From: Allium sativum
Taxonomy: Eukaryota; Streptophyta; Magnoliopsida; Asparagales; Amaryllidaceae
Direction: 5' to 3'
DNA: 64,000 nt
Assembly: GCA_030737875.1 (NCBI GenBank)
Contig: CM060912.1
Location: 204,737,231-204,801,230 of the forward strand
Part shown: positions 1 to 11,443 of the stretch, in pieces
How positions within the stretch are numbered: position 1 is the first letter of the stretch
Layout of the letters: every line of letters starts with the position of its first letter
Notes under the pieces: model-generated
Told to the model about the DNA's origin: nothing
Database searches by the model: none
What the model saw: only the letters and a program-made list of their open reading frames with translations
Position numbers and translations under genes: made by a program

Positions 1-895
1 CAACCCCTACCGCTGAGGTAGCCTTTGATTTTTCTTGATTTTGTAAAATATTCGCAAACCTTGGTGGGAAATCATTCAGGAACAGAGGATTTTACTAACA
101 CCCAATCTTGGATAATAGACTGCAAAAGGATTTTTGAAGCCACTGGTTGGCCAGACGAAGTAAAAAGGAAAATTATGGCCTAGTACTTAAAAGGGGACGC
201 CCTTGAATGATGGACTTAGTATCAAGGGAGAATGAGGGTCGGATACTTGCATAGGCTGAATTCAAAACTTGCTTCGAAGCAAAGTTTCAGTGAAAAGCTT
301 AGATGATAAACCAATTAGAGAAGTTTATTTATCCCAAGCAAGGAAGTTGAGCCTACAAGAGTATGTACCCAAATTTATCGAGTTAACTAAACTCGGTAGG
401 GGATTGGTGGATATCCCGATGAACAAAGCCTTAAGATTTGTTAAGGATTAACTCCCCATTGAAGTACACCTTGTTAGCACAAGTAACATTCGCAGAAATC
501 TTTGGAACCTTAGTGGAAACGACTATTTTATGCACAACTAAAGGACCTAATGAGAATAAGGATGGTGAGAAGGGATAAGGAAGTTCTAATAAGAATAAGA
601 AGGAATGGTGGAAGAATAAGAAGAAAGGGGGTAAATTCAAGAAGGAAGCTAAAACTTGTATGAGGTGCTACCGCAAGGGCCATGAGATCAAGGATTGCAG
701 GACTTCTTTGGCAAAGAAAGAATATAAAGGAAAGTGTTTCAACTGTCACGAGGAAGGGCACATGTCTATGGACTGCCCAAAGCCTAAAGTTATCCGAAGT
801 GGCCAAAATTATGCATTGGAGGCGGCATTGATACATAGTCGACCCCCAAGAGACCAAGGTCAACCCGCACTTAAAGGTATAACCGCTATTTTATG
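1..895 (+). pseudogene. gag: Element A gag remnant with two CCHC zinc knuckles
   Basis: Gag forms the retrotransposon capsid and binds genomic RNA. Frames can be followed in pieces: a capsid segment with the EGTED-like start at about 80-110, WPDEVKRK at about 150-170 and YLKGDALE near 185-205, followed by stops; then a segment at 269-451 with QEYVPKFIELTKLGRGLVD. The nucleocapsid part at 660-780 holds two knuckles with normal spacing, CMRCYRKGHEIKDC and CFNCHEEGHMSMDC. Stops and at least two frame changes rule out function. The left end is cut by the window. Confidence 0.8.
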
Positions 896-1310
896 AATTT
901 CCGTGTACGTAATCCATTATTTCATTTGTAAGAGGCTAGTTAATTTGTTGAACCTTCCCTTATCTATCTATAGCAATCCAATCGAGGTGGCCAACCCTAT
1001 CAGGGGAGCTAAATATCTTGAGTTTTTTTGCAAAGACCTAGTATTGGATTTCAACGATGTCGAATTCCTTTGCGCAGCAAATGCATTGGATTTTATCGGG
1101 TATGACCTTATCCTAGGCATGGATTGGCTATCATTTTATAGGGCCATCCTAGATTGCGATAAGAGAATAATTCGTCATAGGGGCCAAGGAGGACGTAGCC
1201 TGAGTGTACCTGTAATGTTAGGAACAAGGATAAAGCCTTATTATATTCCTTATCTCCTAGTTCAGAAGAATCATCTTCGATCTGCGTAGTATGTGAGTTC
1301 TTGAACACCT
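896..1310 (+). pseudogene. pol: Element A aspartic protease remnant
   Basis: Retropepsin-like segment recognised from NPIRGAKYLEFFCKDL, the hydrophobic stretch that follows, and the family signature [10 protein letters not shown] near the end of the domain. An open stretch runs 903-1289 without a proper ATG. The catalytic D-S/T-G triad expected near 890-910 is not readable in this frame, so the enzyme is dead. The next 150 bases to RT are scrambled by small indels. Confidence 0.75.
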
Positions 1311-1439
1311 TTGAGGAAGTTACGACACTTCCACCCCCACAGAGAAATCTCTTTTCGTACTGACCTAGAGAAGGATGTTGACCAATAGCTTTACCTTTAA
1401 GGCATATGGAACCTAAAGAAAGAAGGGAATTAGGTTAGC

Positions 1440-2075
1440 ATATTTCATAATTACTACAGAAAGGCTTCATTTGGCAAAGTACCTCTGAATATGGTGCACC
1501 TATTGTGTTTGCCACCAAAGAAGATGGATTTCTAAGAATTTGCATGGATTATAGAGAGCTTAATAAGCCGACCAAAAAAAGAATAGGTACCCCTTACCTA
1601 GAATTGATGACCTATTCGACCACTTGGGAGGAGCACGAATATTTCCCCAATTAGACCTTACGACTGGACTTCATCAATTGAGGATCTCGGATGATAGTAA
1701 AGAAAAGACCGCATTTAGGATACCAGGTGGATTTTTTAAATGGGAAGTTATGCCCTTTGGACTGACGAATGCACCTGCCTTCTTTGTTGACCTCATGAGT
1801 ATAGTGTTTTGGGTCATTTTGAATAAAATTGTGGTAGTCTTCGTAGATGATATCCTTATATTTTCAAATGACAATAAAGAACATGAAAATCACTTAAGAC
1901 AAGGTTTAGGGATATTAAGAAGGAACCAATTGAAAGAAAAAAATTCCATGTTCCATTTCTGGAGGTAAGAAGTTATATTTTTGGGACATATAGTGTCAAG
2001 CAAAGGCTTAGCAGTAGACCTTGCAAAGATCAAGGCAATTAAGGAATAGAGAATACCCTGAAATGCTACAGAACA
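1440..2075 (+). pseudogene. pol: Element A reverse transcriptase remnant
   Basis: RT copies the element RNA into DNA. The open segment 1624-1968 includes [15 protein letters not shown], the [10 protein letters not shown] motif, and the catalytic FVDDILIFS (the chromoviral form of YxDD) near 1843-1865. Upstream, residues around 1500-1620 ([12 protein letters not shown], DYREL-like, [13 protein letters not shown]) are present but broken by stops and a frameshift. Downstream, LGHIVSSKGLAVDLAKI at 1981-2035 is in another frame and is followed by stops. Catalytic Asp pair retained, coding frame lost. Confidence 0.85.
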
Positions 2076-2840
2076 GAGGAGCTTTCTTGGATTGGCTGGA
2101 TATTATAGGAAGTTTATTAAAGACTTCGCAAAGATTGCAACTCCTTTGGCTCAATTAATGAAGAAGAACTTGGTATTTTCTTGGAGTAATAAATGTGATA
2201 TTGCCTTTAAGAAATTAAAGGAAGTATTAACTAGTGCTCCAGTTCTTATCATACCCAATGGTTCGAAAATGTTCACTATTTACACTGGTGCATGCGGAAC
2301 CGGTTTAGGAGCCGTCATTATGCGAGAAGGAAGAGTAGTGGCATATGCTAGTAGACAACTTAAGGATCCCAAGAAGAGGTACGCAGTTCATGACCTTGAG
2401 TTAGCCGCGGTAGTGTTCGCTTTAAAATGTGGAGGCTTTATCTTTTAGGGGATAAATTTGAACTTTTTACTAACCATAAATCCCTAAAGTACTTATTCTC
2501 CCAACATGACATGAATTTGAGACAACAATGATGGATGGAATATATTACCTCTTTTGATTTCATGATCCATTATACCCTGGGAAAAGGAAACGTCATAGGA
2601 GATGGATTAAGTAAAAAGCATGCATCCTTAAATGCAATCTCGGAAAGGAAACAGTTAGAGTTTCTCTCTAATTTTAACTTGAAACCCTCGTCAACAACTT
2701 CTAATGGTTTTATTGGAGCTATGCTTGTTAGACCCACTCTAAAAGAAAGGATTCAAATTATGCAAGACCTTGATAGAGAGATAAAAAGTTTGAAAGAAAG
2801 GGTTAAGAGGAAAGAGACCTTTCCCCATTAGTCAGATATT
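2076..2840 (+). pseudogene. pol: Element A RNase H and linker remnant
   Basis: RNase H removes template RNA during reverse transcription. The open segment 2092-2448 starts AGYYRKFIKDFAKIATPLA and includes FTIYTGACGTGLGAV, where the first catalytic Asp (YTDA in element C at the same place) is Gly (ggt at 2287). RQLKDPKKRYAVHDLELAAVVFALK follows, then a one-base shift and stops. The segment 2535-2831 keeps YTLGKGNVIGDGLSKK (C has YTPGKGNVLADALSRK) and the RPTLKERIQ linker. Confidence 0.85.
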
Positions 2841-3900
2841 CATTAATTAACAATGGAAGTTTTTTAGGGATGGATTACTTTGCATCCCTAAAGATGAGGA
2901 AATTAGAAAATAAATTTTAGAGAATTTCCATAGGTCGAAGATGACCATACACCCCAGTGGAGATAAAATGTATAGAGATATGAAGAGGAATCTACATTGG
3001 GAAGGGATGAACAAGGATTTAGCTGAGTTCATAGCTAAATGTTTAACATATCAAAAAGTAAAACTAGAGCAAGGAAAACCTAGAGGATTTCTATTAACTT
3101 TAGAGATTCCCACATGGAATTGGGAAAATATTTTCATGGATTACATTGATGGACTTCCAAGAAGTCAAAAGGGAAATGAGGCCATTTGGATCGTAGCAGA
3201 TCGTATGACCAAGAGTGCTAACTTCATACCAATCAAGAAGAATAGGACTATAGCCTCATGGGCCCAATTATATGTTAGAGGAATGGTCATATTACATATT
3301 ATACCATCCCGTATAATAATTGATAGAGACCCCTTATTCACAAGTGAATTTTGGAGAAGTTTACAAGCAGCATTGGAAACGACCCTCAACTTAAGTACAA
3401 CCTATCACCCACAAACTAGTGGCCAAACAGAAAGAGTAAATTGGATCCTAGAATACTTGCTCATAGCTTACGTTATTGACTTTGGAGGAGTTTGGGAGTA
3501 GCACCTACCGCTGTGGAGTTTACGTACAGCAATAGTTTTCAAGTGACGATGGTATGGCCTCTTTTGAAGAACATTATGGGAGGCCATGCAAATCGCCAAC
3601 TTATTGGTAGGAAACTACCGACAAGATTCTAGTTGGATCAGACTTCGTTTGTGATTCCATAGAGAATATTTCCTTGATTAGGCAGGGGATGAAGGCAGAC
3701 TAAGACCATCAGAAATCGTATGTCGACAAGTGGAGGAGGGAACTTGAGTTCAATATTGGAGACTTGGTATTTGTAAAAGTATCCCCTTTCAAGTATACAG
3801 TTCGAACTAGGAAGACTGGGAAGTTGGCTCTTAGATTTGTTGGGCCTTTTCGCATATCAATAAGATGGGATCATTAGAGTAACGGCTGGATCTCCCAGAA
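2841..3900 (+). pseudogene. pol: Element A integrase remnant
   Basis: Integrase inserts the cDNA into the genome. The open segment 2941-3501 holds the His-His half of the zinc-binding region, then ECIAKC-like EFIAKCLTYQKVK in which the second Cys of the expected CxxC is Tyr, then the DDE core: Asp in MDYIDGLP (about 3136), Asp in IDRDPLFTS (about 3320) and Glu in SGQTERVN (about 3425). After the stop at 3499-3501 the C-terminal part continues in fragments to 3900 with several stops. Confidence 0.85.
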
Positions 3901-4190
3901 CATCTATCGGGAGTTCATAATGTTTTTCATGTATCTGATTTGTGGAAATTCCTTCATGATTCTTCTATCAGACTTGAGCTTGATGAAATTGAGGACATAG
4001 GAAAACTCAAGTTGGAGTCCAGGGTGACCCATGCCACTATAAGGATTATAGAGCATGAAAACAAGAGATTCCACAATAAAACTGTTCACCTCGTCCGAGT
4101 ACTATGGGGAAATGATCCTGCAGAAAGCACATGGGAGACTGAAGATAAGATAAGACAGACCCATCCAAAGCCTTTCTCATGTAATTTTTC
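3901..4190 (+). pseudogene. pol: Element A integrase C-terminal chromodomain
   Basis: LSGVHNVFHVSDLWKFLHD leads into a chromodomain-like end: RVTHATIRIIEHENKRFHNKTV, then LVRVLWGNDPAESTWETEDK with the aromatic W of the conserved WE motif. Chromodomains steer chromovirus integration to particular chromatin. The reading frame is open from 3940 through the end of the domain, so this part is better preserved than the rest of A. Confidence 0.85.
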
Positions 4191-4503
4191 CTTTAAATTA
4201 CATTTGTGGATGCATTGCGGTTGCTAGACTGGATATTAGGAAATGGATGCAACAAAATTGCACAGCGCACTCATATAGAAATATATGCATATAAGGTTGT
4301 TTCGCATACATACTGCATCACTTACTACACATACACGCTAGGATTGAGCTCACTTTACTAAGTGTGCAATTCATAATCAATATGAGTCATGGATGTTTTT
4401 GGATGATTTAAAAATAACATGGGTGTACAATACGAATGTTTAGAGCGAGTTGTTTTTTCGCCCCTTCAAACAGATTTGGGACAAAATCTATTTTGGGGGA
4501 GAA
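4191..4503 (+). other. Element A 3' untranslated region and polypurine tract
   Basis: Non-coding sequence between the chromodomain and the 3' LTR. It ends with a purine run at 4495-4503 (gggggagaa), the expected primer for plus-strand DNA synthesis, directly abutting the LTR start tgtaac. Just upstream is a short hairpin, agattt...aaatct, at 4473-4490. Confidence 0.8.
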
Positions 4504-5093
4504 TGTAACACCCCATAAAAATATACCTAAATATAATAATTACTAAAAATAATCAATTAAATAATAAAATATAAATGGATTGAAAAATGAAACATTGCAG
4601 CATTAAAAATTTGGTCACGAAAATATTTTATTTAGATTTGTGACAAAATTCTTATACATTTTCATATATGTTGAAAATGGTGTTCGTATGAAGAAATTAC
4701 AATCAAAAGAAATCAGATTGTAAACATGTATATATATAAATATATGATTAAATAATAATATATATCCAAGAGATAAAATAATCGGGTAAATTTGAATTTC
4801 AAACAAAGAGATAAGGATAAATTTACATGAATAATGTTTATAAGGTAAGAAATAAACTAATTGATTAATGTTATATAAAATAAAACTTTCCATCTCCCAC
4901 ATAGGTTTATTGGGCAAATCAGCGACTAAGAGGTCGACCTCCCCCTAGAAGGGGTATCGATCGCTAGTCGACCGCTTGGCACCTGAAGCACCCAATAAGT
5001 CTGGGTTTGGGTTAGGTTTTGAGGCTAATTTATAAGAACGAACAACTAGGATTAAATCTTAATAATCCTATGGTTATTGTTTAAACAAACACC

Positions 5094-5101
5094 TATAAAT
5101 A
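5094..5101 (+). promoter_or_regulatory. TATA box, element A LTR
   Basis: tataaata about 590 bases into the LTR, followed by a C/T-rich segment typical of a start region. The same layout (palindrome, then TATA about 480-590 bp into the LTR) recurs in families B-E. Confidence 0.6.
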
Positions 5102-6262
5102 ACCCTAGACCCCATACCTAGACCTCGCCACTCTCTCTATTTATGCCCCCCTCTGTCATTGATTCCATAGGAATTCAAAATAGGTTTTCTTCTTCTCTCA
5201 AAAATCAATTCTTCTTTTTCTAATCTCTTTTTTATAGGATTTAAATTAGAATATAGATTTGGAATCACATTGTTTTTATATAAAAAAATTTTAATTACTT
5301 TATTCTTATGTATATAGATCTCTAAGGATTGAAGTTCGCATCTAATCAACAAAACAACGTCAAATTCACGGCATTTCCAATCACTGTGAGTGGAATTAAT
5401 AATTACTTAGGCATATTATATCTTTGTAGATTATTATATGAAATTGTATGCCTAGGGAGATTTGGAATGATGATAGTATCAAACTATGAAACCCCTAGAT
5501 CTCCTGTTTTTAATATATATACCTCGCATGAATTGTCAATTGATATTGGGTTTTTGGATTTATTTGAGTAGCGGATGAAGAACATTTGGGTGCTATACTT
5601 TTATATGATTTGATTTATCATTTCAGTATAAATCTTTGTCTGTGATGTAAAAGGGTTTAGATTTGATTAGTTTTATTATTTGAATATGTTTGGATTTCCA
5701 TTATAAATGGATAATTTGAACGTATTCAGATTTGCAGCAAATCAAATGAAATGTCAACATTTTTATGAACAACATAAGAAAAGGGTAAATTAGTTAAATA
5801 AAGTCTATGTAAATATATGTATGTAAATGTATGTATGTAAATGTATATGTATATATATATATGATTTGCACCTCGTTCCTTGTTCACTACTTGAATTATT
5901 TCAATAAGCCTAGGGATGCAAGTTTTGATTTTTATGTTGTATTTGCCAATTACTACTATTGTTAATTTTTCCCTTTTGTCATTATGCCATGTGTTAACGG
6001 TCTGATGTGTAAATTAAACTTTCATGCCTTGAATATAGATTAAATTAATGATTTACATAGTTAAAACTTTTCTTCTCTCAAACGAAAAATAGCGTTTATT
6101 GTACATATTAAATATTCTATTTATGAAGCGTAATCAACGTAATTCAATGTAATAATGACGTAATAAATACATTAGAATGCAGTTAGAATCTAAAATGTAC
6201 CCATATAATTATTGCGTGTGTGTATATATAATGGCTTATACATATGTTAAATAATGACACAC

Positions 6263-6357
6263 AGACACGAGGATAGTCGCCAATTGTGGTAAAAGTCTGC
6301 CCGGAACCAACCGGCAAATCCAGCAACCACAAGCGGGTTCGGCTAATATGAGAGGTC
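6263..6357 (+). other. Twin hairpin, first copy, element A LTR
   Basis: Pairing arms agac/gtct (outer), ttgtggt/accacaa and ctg/cag around a gcccggaacc...ccggc core. Sequence differs widely from the other families but the arms still pair. Function unknown. Confidence 0.65.
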
Positions 6358-6391
6358 TGGGTGCCATGGGTCATTCAAGTTTAGTTCACTT

Positions 6392-6485
6392 TGACACGAG
6401 GTTAAGCCAATCTGTAGTAGAAGTCTGCCCGGAACTGCCCGGCATATCCAGCTTCTAAAAGTAAACGGTTTAATGCGAGAGGTCT
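6392..6485 (+). other. Twin hairpin, second copy, element A LTR
   Basis: Retains gacacgaggttaagcc, the gcccggaactgcccggc core and ggtttaatgcgagaggtct. The outer arms pair (gac/gtc, ttaagcc/ggtttaa with a G-T wobble), but the middle stem is worn. Confidence 0.55.
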
Positions 6486-7006
6486 AGTGTGCATATATAT
6501 ATAAACCTACTTTGTGTAGAAATAGGCAGGTTTACTACGCCTAAGGAAGGTCTTTAGTCGCTGACTCTCTTCTTATCTAGTTTGGGTCTAAGGTGGTTAG
6601 GACTAGATCCTTTTCGAAGGTTTATTCCTTGGATAGGTACCAAAGTCATGGGACCCATCCTTATTAGATTCGAAGTAAGTCTATGGGTCTTCCTTCTTTG
6701 AAAGTGGTTAAAAGAAGTAGGGCAGTTCACGGGGAATGTCCACTTCCTCTAAGAGCTTATAAGGGCCAACCCAAGGACATACTTGGTTTACGGGAAACGT
6801 AGCATGCTATTTAATTCATCAACTGTCTAAGGGGAGTCTTAAGCGGCATAGTGTTCTACCGTAATATCAGTTAAGTAGTAACATGTAACATCCACCGGAG
6901 GGATCTTAAATGGCTATGTGTGGGTCTACCTTAAAACCGGTATTAAGCGGCAAGATACTACTTCTCATATTACTTATGAGAACATAAACTTAGGAATGGT
7001 CACATA

Positions 7007-7011
7007 TTAGG
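7007..7011. other. Target site duplication of element B, left copy
   Basis: ttagg here and again at 17995-17999, exactly flanking TGTAAC...TTACA. Five bases is the normal size for Ty3/gypsy integration. Confidence 0.9.
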
Positions 7012-7529
7012 TGTAACACCCCGCATTTTCTGTGAATATTAAAATAACGAATTAAAAGATACTTAATTTTAAAAGTGGGAATTAAGGGAAACGGGTTGTG
7101 CCGTGAATCGGACTCCGTATAAAGAAGTTATGGAGTTTATAAGATTTCAAGTTTATACAGAAAATATAAATAATAATTAAAAATCTCAAACCAAGTTCAA
7201 AATTCGAAATTCCAGCAGAATAGGCTGAGCGGGAAAATTCCCGCTCAGGGTGTTGACCCCCCTCCCCAGGAGGAGTCGACATAGGTGTCAACCCCCCTAT
7301 AGGGGAGTTGACATAGGTGTCGACCCCCCTATAGGGAGTCGACCCTTTTTGATCTGGTTCCTGCGACGATATTTCTGAGCCCTGAGCTGATGTGACCTTC
7401 GCTGTTTGGCCTGATGGTCGATTTCTGAGTCATTAGGGCATATGTGGCGACTTCTGGTTGGCTCTATTTGGTCTCGACAGCTCTTATTTCTCCTAGGTTG
7501 ATCTAAAGGCTCACATTAATCTAAACATC

Positions 7530-7537
7530 TATATAAT
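7530..7537 (+). promoter_or_regulatory. TATA box, element B 5' LTR
   Basis: tatataat followed by a C-rich start-like region; homologous position in the 3' LTR at about 14804-14811. Confidence 0.6.
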
Positions 7538-7587
7538 CACCCCAGCCCTCAACCCTAAACCTCACAGTCTTGTTCTAAGAAGCCGTC

Positions 7588-7614
7588 ATGCTGTCCATAG
7601 CCAAACTAGCATAG
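7588..7614 (+). other. Eight-codon upstream ORF in element B leader
   Basis: ATG-to-TAG mini-ORF (MLSIAKLA) shortly after the expected RNA start; the 3' LTR has the same mini-ORF with one change. Families C, D and E have different mini-ORFs at the matching place. It may be chance or may tune translation. Confidence 0.35.
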
Positions 7615-7754
7615 CCTCCATTTTTCTCTAAACTAGAAATCAAGTCAGAAAGCTCCAAACCAAATCAAAACTAGAGAATCAAATGTCTACATCAAAGGAT
7701 TAGCATAACAAATTCAGAAATCAAATCCCAAAATACAAGAATTATTCTTTTTTT

Positions 7755-7760
7755 GTAAGT
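7755..7760 (+). promoter_or_regulatory. Candidate 5' splice site, element B leader
   Basis: gtaagt after a T run, about 190 bases after the expected RNA start; the 3' LTR copy is at 15030. It would pair with the acceptor at 10374 or one nearer gag. Prediction from sequence only. Confidence 0.4.
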
Positions 7761-8622
7761 TCAGTTATTATTCAGAATTAAACACTTTTCTTAATAGAAA
7801 TCATGACTGTGATGAATCGAATCTAAAACTATGCCTAATTGTAAGATAATCAATTCTGATTCATGCTTATCCTTTTGACAAAGCTGAAAATACCTATGCC
7901 TATGAGATTAGTGTGTTTGATACAATTAAGCCTATCATGTTGTACATCAAATTGGAAACACTTTTATGTTAAATTCGATCAAATCCATATGCCTATGATG
8001 TAACATACCAGTTTTGTTCATATTTGCAGTCAATGTACAACAAATCTATTTGAAACCATGATCCTTATGTTGATATACCTTTACATGGTTATGTCAATTC
8101 TTGTGTCCCTTCTCTTTTCCCCTTTTAGCTTATTTAATGAATACTAGGTTCATTCGGAACTTAGATGGAATCTTATTATACGTGCGATTGGAATGCGGGG
8201 ATATTAGGGAATAATCTATTTGGTAATAGTGGAACATAATTTGTAACTTGTGATTTGGGGGCATAATTGTTATTGTTGCGAACTTAGGGTAAATTGAAAT
8301 ATTAAACCTAGATTGGGCGTAAACTGTAAATTGGAATACTAAATTTAGATTGGGCATAACTATCGGTTGAGACGCCAAAACATAATGTATATTGCGATTT
8401 TGGGGCATGACTATTATTGCAAATTTGGGAAGATTGGGTGTAACCTATTTTGGGTGATAACTTGTAATTGAATTTGTAGGGCCTAACTTGCAATTGGCTT
8501 TGTTAGGCATAACTTAAGAATTGGAACATGACTAGTTTGGTGAATTTTGGATAATTAGTATACAAAAATCAAGGTTTGGGCAAATTTGACAAATATGTAA
8601 GTTGACTAAAAGGTGAATATGC

Positions 8623-8719
8623 CTAACCCGAGGTTAGATTGAGTTGCGGTGCAAAACTGCCCGGAACCACCTGGCACATCCAGTAACCGCAACAACATAG
8701 ATCTAATGTGAGAGGTTAG
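8623..8719 (+). other. Twin hairpin, first copy, element B 5' LTR
   Basis: Pairing arms ctaac/gttag, ttagat/atctaa, gttgcggt/accgcaac and ctg/cag, with cccgg near the tip. Same design as in A, C, D and E with different bases in the arms. Confidence 0.75.
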
Positions 8720-8733
8720 CGCACTTAGCCCAA

Positions 8734-8826
8734 AACCCAAGGTTAGAATGAGTTTGCGGTAGAAGTCTGCCCAGAACCGCCCTGCACATCCAGCAACCGC
8801 AAACAACAGTTCTAATGTGAGAGGTT
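8734..8826 (+). other. Twin hairpin, second copy, element B 5' LTR
   Basis: Arms aacc/ggtt, ttagaa/ttctaa, gtttgcggt/accgcaaac and ctg/cag. It lies 15 bases after the first copy. Confidence 0.75.
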
Positions 8827-8868
8827 AAGGCATTAATGAATTAATGCTAATGAACAGACATGCTAAGA

Positions 8869-9420
8869 ATGTTAGGGTTAAGTTAAAAAAAGAGGGCAAC
8901 ACTTAACCAATATAACATGACGTGTGGTTGGGTTAGGTTAAAACAAGAGGGCAACACTTAACCAATACAACATAACGTGTGGTAGGGTTAAGTAACACAA
9001 GAAGGCAACACTTAACCAGTATAACATGACGTATGCTAGGGTTAAGTAACATAAGAAGGCAACACTTAACCAATGTAACATGACAAGTGGGTGGGTTAAG
9101 TTAATAAGAAACACTTAACCAATATAACATGATGAACGAATGGGGTTAAGTTAATAAGAAACACTTAACCAATATAACATGATGAACGAGTGGGGTTAAG
9201 TTAAAGGGAAACACTTAACCAATATAACATGGTGAATGAACAGGGTTAAGTTAATAGGAAACACTTAACCAATACAACATGATGAATGAGAAGGGTTAAG
9301 TTAATAAGAAACACTTAACCAACATGACATGATGAGTGGGTGGGTTGAGTTAACATGAATGGACAACACTTAACCAATATTATATGAGCAAAGTGGATAG
9401 GGTTAAGACAAGCTTAACCA
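8869..9420 (+). repeat. Tandem array of ttaag hairpin units in element B 5' LTR
   Basis: About ten to eleven units of roughly 47-56 bp, each with gggttaagt near one end and acttaacca near the other, so every unit can fold as a stem. Linkers include aatataacatgatgaacgag. The 3' LTR has the matching array at about 16110-16650. Confidence 0.85.
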
Positions 9421-9627
9421 ATAATATGTATTGACTTGAAAAGTGGGAAGGGGTTAAGTACATCTCGTGTAGGTGGGTAATATTAGTATATATAGGCCCA
9501 CAAACTTAACCATTAAATAAACATGTTTGAATCAGTGGGAGGGTTAAGTACATCTCGTATAGGTGGGTAATATTTGTATATATAGGCCCACAAACTTAAC
9601 CAGTAGGAACCCCCTATAACGGGGACC

Positions 9628-9960
9628 CGTTTCAGCAGTAACCCACATAGATGTATCATGGTACCCTAAACTAGGCAGGGTAGGGCACGATTACTGGGCT
9701 GATTATAAGCGGTCAAAATAGCGGCATGGGGTACGTCAGTGTTGGTTCTGACGGATTACGGGCGTGCACGTACTCCGGAGTGGAAAAAGTAGGCACTGGG
9801 TACCACATACGTTGTGCATCTTGAATCGTGTCGGGTTGCTATCATGGGGATTGATACACCTTATGGTGGGACCAACACATGGTATCTACACGCAAGAGTG
9901 GGCCGATTGACACAGACACAAGGAACATTAATACAAGTAGGTAGCCGATCAATAGGGTGG
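9628..9960 (+). other. Conserved cagtaa/ttactg stem and gatacacc block, element B 5' LTR
   Basis: cagtaaccc and cgattactgggct form a stem, followed by ttgatacaccttatgg and gtagccgatcaatagg. The same ordered block is found in families C (minus strand), D and E, where the intervening sequence has diverged. No coding potential seen. Confidence 0.7.
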
Positions 9961-10342
9961 TAAGGGTACATCTAACATATTCATGGCAATTAGGTAGATT
10001 GAGGTGGAATCCTCATAATAGATGTACACCTGAAGGCTACTACAATTGCGGGGATTGGGATCACATTATCATATGATCATTTTAAACAGATTACTAGTTG
10101 GGACACTAGTTAGGTGGTGCAGAGATATAGAAATCAGAATAACAGGGTAATAACAAAGCAGAGAAAGAGTAGAAGCGCATTCAGTTTACCTTGCCTTATC
10201 ATATCTTATGCTTATCTTAGGTTATCTTGCTACTATGGTATTGTCCTATATTCAGTTTATTCATGTCATGATCCTTTTTCTTGTTTACATGCTAGTAATC
10301 ACTGAGCTTACCAGACTTATGTCTGACCTAGTTTGTTTCACC

Positions 10343-10374
10343 TCTTTTCTTCTGTTCCCCCCAGGTAGTCAGGG
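10343..10374 (+). promoter_or_regulatory. Pyrimidine tract and CAG, candidate 3' splice site, element B 5' LTR
   Basis: cctcttttcttctgtt then a C run and CAG, a classical acceptor shape, conserved in the 3' LTR (AG at 17603-17604) and in families C, D and E. No RNA evidence. Confidence 0.45.
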
Positions 10375-10757
10375 AGGGAATAGCTCAGCTTAGTCTGGAC
10401 CGTTTCTCATTCCAAGCTTGAAGATTAGTCGATGTACTACTTTGAACTCTCTTTTCCACTGCTATGGTCGGGTCATGCTTTATTGGGGAATATCAGTATC
10501 TGTTTATGCTTCTTTATTTTGTTAAACAAGACAGATGCTTTGTTGTAATGGGTGTTGGTGTTTTGGTGATGAAAAACAATCTTTATACAAGTTGTTTTAC
10601 CAAGCTGCTATTTTATCAATTAAGTAAAGTTTTATTTTTTTCTCCACTACTTTATTTGTCTGTCTTGTAATTTATCTGCATCTTTTACCTAAAACGCTCC
10701 ACCGAAGTTAAGGCACTCCCTCTGTGAGTGACCTTAATGGACGTGGGGTGTTACATT

Positions 10758-10770
10758 TGGTATCAGAGCC
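10758..10770 (+). other. Primer binding site, element B
   Basis: tggtatcagagcc two bases after the 5' LTR, complementary to the 3' end of plant initiator Met tRNA. Confidence 0.9.
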
Positions 10771-11443
10771 GAAGGTTACCGGATCAGATAAAAGATTTGA
10801 AAAATTATTTTCAAAACGGATTTAAAAGAAGCATTTTAAAACGAAAAGTTTTGTTTTAAAGGCATATTCCCCGAATCGATGTGCACTATCTTTTGATCCT
10901 CTGTTTGAATCCTTATTTCCTTCTTTCCTGAGTATCTAGGGCTCCTGGTTTTCTGGGAGGTAACCCCATCACGGCATGGTTCCATAGGCTTGATGTGACT
11001 ACGATTCGTATAAAAGGGCGAAGAAGTACCCAACTTCCATCTATAGCCGAAGTAGTTTCACTTGCGGATAATTTTTTTTCAAGCTTTATAGGGTTTTCCG
11101 TGCGATGGAGGCAGCTTTCGAGAGACTTGTCAACATGTTACACAAGGATGGCAAAGATGAGAATGAGGGAGTTTGGCTAAGGAGCACAACCCAAGGAAGA
11201 GAAACTCATAAAAATGGACTTGGTTCACAAAGAATGTAAAAAGAAAGAGGTGTAAGTGGAAGAATCACAGGACAAGAAGGGAAGAAAGAATAGTAAAACC
11301 TAAGACAAGAGGAAGTATCTTTATTATGGTATAACGGGTCATATAATTAAGGACAAGGGCAAGAAAAAAGGAAAGGATTTTCAGGAGGGCAAGAGCATGC
11401 TCTCACCGCCAGCGTACCTAAGAGAGAGGTAGTAAAGTTTCTG
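10771..11443 (+). pseudogene. gag: Element B leader and gag remnant
   Basis: The leader is recognisable to about 10980. Only the end of capsid survives: AAFERLVNMLHKDGKDENEG-like residues near 11105-11160 match the FERLVDMALMHEEEKGP segment of element C. The basic region and knuckles are reduced to fragments, with stops and a large deletion covering most of capsid. No Gag could be made. Confidence 0.65.

Larger units (their letters stand above)
4504..7011 (+). repeat. Element A 3' LTR, first part
   Basis: Starts TGTAACACCCC right after the polypurine tract. It holds GTCGAC palindromes (4930-4978), a TATA box (5094-5101), an AT-rich leader, the twin hairpins (6263-6485) and the start of a further repeat-rich part. 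It stops at 7011, where element B inserted; the last five bases (ttagg) are the target site copied at 17995-17999. Small ORFs here look like chance. With the second part the LTR is about 3.2 kb. Confidence 0.85.
7012..10755 (+). repeat. Element B 5' LTR
   Basis: 3744 bp, TGTAACACCCC to GGGGTGTTACA. In order: conserved U3 block, GTCGAC palindromes (about 7248-7340), TATA (7530), short upstream ORF (7588), candidate splice donor (7755), twin hairpins (8623-8826), a tandem ttaag hairpin array (8869-9420), two 60-bp hairpin units (about 9450-9602), the cagtaa/ttactg stem and gatacacc block (9628-9960), a C-tract/CAG (10374) and an end hairpin. Compared with the 3' copy it lacks about 55 bp of the U3 block near 7104. 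Confidence 0.95.
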
